Part shown: one piece after another, positions 62,301 through 64,000 of the stretch
Position numbering within the stretch: the first letter of the stretch is position 1
How the letters are laid out: each line of letters opens with the position of its first letter
Origin: Sitta carolinensis
Lineage: Eukaryota; Chordata; Aves; Passeriformes; Sittidae
Length of the DNA stretch: 64,000 nucleotides
Assembly (NCBI GenBank): GCA_032173965.1
Contig: CM063283.1
Coordinates: 80,416,743-80,480,742 of the forward strand
Reading direction: 5' to 3'
Program-made: the position numbers and the translations under genes
The notes under the pieces: model-generated
Database searches by the model: none
Told to the model about the DNA's origin: nothing
Seen by the model: the letters and a program-made list of their open reading frames with translations, nothing else

Positions 62301-64000
62301 TTAACTCGAAGTGGTTACTCAGTAGTAATTCTCTTTTCAGCTGTCACTCTTGAAATAATGTAGTAGTGCAAACTCTTTTTGCTGTACTACTAAAAATAAA
62401 TACAGAACAGAAAATGCAGAACATGTGAAGCTTATCCTTGCTACCCTTTAAATGAATTTGTTTTGGTAATAACACAAAATGAAAAATTAAATCCCTACTC
62501 CCTCAATCTTGGAAAACTTATCACTTCTTTTGCTTGGTGCTTTTTTTTTTTTGAGAAGCACTGTTATGCTGATTATATAAGACAATGAACTTTAGGACAT
62601 GGAATTTTAGGACATGAAAACAATGTATTATCAAAAATATGTACATTAGAATAATAAGATAAAATACAGAAAGCACATGAAAGTTTCCTTTGGATTTATT
62701 TCTGGAAATTTTCCATAGGCAGGGTCATGAAAAGGAGAAGGACTGGTACTATAGCTCTGACCTTTTTCAGGTTTTTGAGGTGGGCTTTTTTGCTTCTGGT
62801 AGGTCAGGAATCTCTCATGGAAACAAAAATATTTTGTTAAATGTTCAACTTCTTAGTGGCCTAAATTCAGCTAAATATTAATTAATTCGAGTAAAATGAT
62901 CCTCTTCAAAATTAAACTTTATGTTATCAACATACTTAACACTGCTAATAGAGAAAACTTTAAAATGCACTCTTGTTACATCTCGGTAGTTGATGGGCAC
63001 AACAGGTATTTTAAGAAAACATTTTTTGTACTAAAACTGGCTTTTGAGATATACAGTCTATGCCTGTAAACCTGAACCAAAATGATGCATGCCTGAGAGA
63101 CTACAGTCCTAAAAATTCTTAAGCCAGTTTATTCTGGGTTTTAATTTCTCTGAGAGACTAAAATGTAAACTAATTAAAACACTTTTAAATTACCATTCAC
63201 TTGTGTGACATTAACCTCCTTTCCTGCACAGATACAAATCTCTCATAGGCATAAAGAGGATCATCATTAATCTTCCGCAAAAATGTTTTCCAATAACTGA
63301 AGAACAAATTAAAAAGTCAAAAGTCTGCCCAATTTTCTAACTGAAACTAGAAAGCAGCTTTGAGTTCAGGGTAATCTGAACTCTTTCAAAAACTAACAGT
63401 CAAGAAAGATCTCTGACAAGCAAAGCTCTAAATAACAAAGTCAATGGAGGGCAGATCCTCCAAAACGGGAAGAAAACAATTGCAAAGTAATCCATTCCTA
63501 CAGTTACTACTTTTCTATTATTTTTTTTTTTTTCTAACAAGGACTGAAAAGCTAGACTATAGCTGACCTTTTTGATTATTTTGGTTATTTTGAATATTTT
63601 AATTATTTTCTCCCAAGTCTGATGAACAGGAAAATACAGACTATGATTCAGTTCATATGAGAATATTCCCTCTTTAGGGTAACTCTTAACCTTAGTATGA
63701 CAAAATAAACATCATGCTTTCTACAAGAGTTAACCAAATTTTTAAGTATAATCTTAATAGTTCTGTTATGTAGAGTCTTATGCATAATTGTTATCCATAT
63801 GAAATTACAACTTCATCAGTTGTGTTGTGCCTGGCTGCATTTTTAAAAGCATTGAAAATAGTCTGTAAAAAGTCATTAGATACTTTAATAACACTTTGGT
63901 TAGAGCATCAAGAAAACCTAATAACAGGTTCCTAATAGTTTTTGTTTTGCATGGTACACAGCCACACAAATGCCCACACAAAGCAAAGCTTTGGTTAGTG
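56315..64000. other. Unique AT-rich DNA, no gene seen
   Basis: About 7.7 kb of AT-rich unique sequence with T-runs near 56844-56862, 58141-58154 and 63522-63533, and a GTTTT-rich tract at 60557-60590. The only part with a notable pattern is the octamer/homeodomain motif cluster near 61877-62110. The open frames are all 93 codons or shorter, without domains. Confidence 0.5.

Noticed and set aside
1..64000. CRISPR arrays, bacterial operons, riboswitches, phage genes
   Set aside because: Base composition, CR1 and ERV content and the lack of dense coding show vertebrate nuclear DNA; no regularly spaced repeats of CRISPR type are present.
1..64000. tRNA genes
   Set aside because: I looked for paired A-box and B-box (GGTTCGAATCC-like) signals and saw none in a credible arrangement; a covariance-model scan was not possible here.

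Overview
The window looks like an AT-rich, gene-poor stretch of a bird nuclear genome, probably a passerine. The sequence evidence is nine CR1 LINE fragments (the dominant avian retrotransposon, several 5'-truncated), LTR elements of avian endogenous-retrovirus type, short homopolymer and GATA/CATA arrays, and no SINE- or L1-rich background. I could not assign any host protein-coding gene, tRNA or rRNA. Nearly all open frames are under 110 codons, overlap on both strands, or lie inside repeats or low-complexity tracts. The window could be a gene desert or part of a large intron; the sequence alone does not say which.

Layout. 1-5523: unique AT-rich DNA with one weak CR1-like relic (1735-1985). 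5529-8019: an LTR retroelement on the minus strand, bounded by a perfect 5-bp target-site duplication (ATGAT). It has a lysine-tRNA-type primer binding site and a gag-like gene broken by two in-frame TGA codons, and it lacks pro, pol and env. 8866-10118: a 1.25-kb solo LTR on the minus strand, also with a perfect 5-bp duplication (CCTCC), only about 840 bp from the first element. 13994-14192: a GATA/CATA microsatellite. 15085-15800: a CR1 ORF2 fragment with reverse-transcriptase-like peptides. 20465-23825: a CR1 3' relic, a candidate old LTR and a clear CR1 3' segment. 23830-32940: unique AT-rich DNA containing a candidate spliced terminal exon near 28062 and an imperfect hairpin at 29427. 32945-35480: two CR1 pieces in opposite orientations. 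35485-46315: unique DNA with a G/T-only tract and several perfect inverted repeats. 46320-48720: a CR1 relic, a compact solo-LTR-like unit and a CCAAT/TATA module. 52846-55269: two diverged copies of a 45-bp sequence 2.4 kb apart. 53308-56310: two more CR1 pieces. 56315-64000: unique DNA, including a cluster of homeodomain/octamer-like motifs near 61.9-62.1 kb.

Function. The only recognisable coding capacity is retroelement-derived and decayed. The gag-only element could at most have moved using enzymes from a relative. Any host role for this window would have to be non-coding (enhancers, lncRNA, chromatin), and the observations bearing on that are inference. I found no clear new biological system. 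The best leads are the mismatched LTRs of the gag-only provirus, the duplicated 45-bp segment, the hairpins, and the candidate exon near 28.1 kb.
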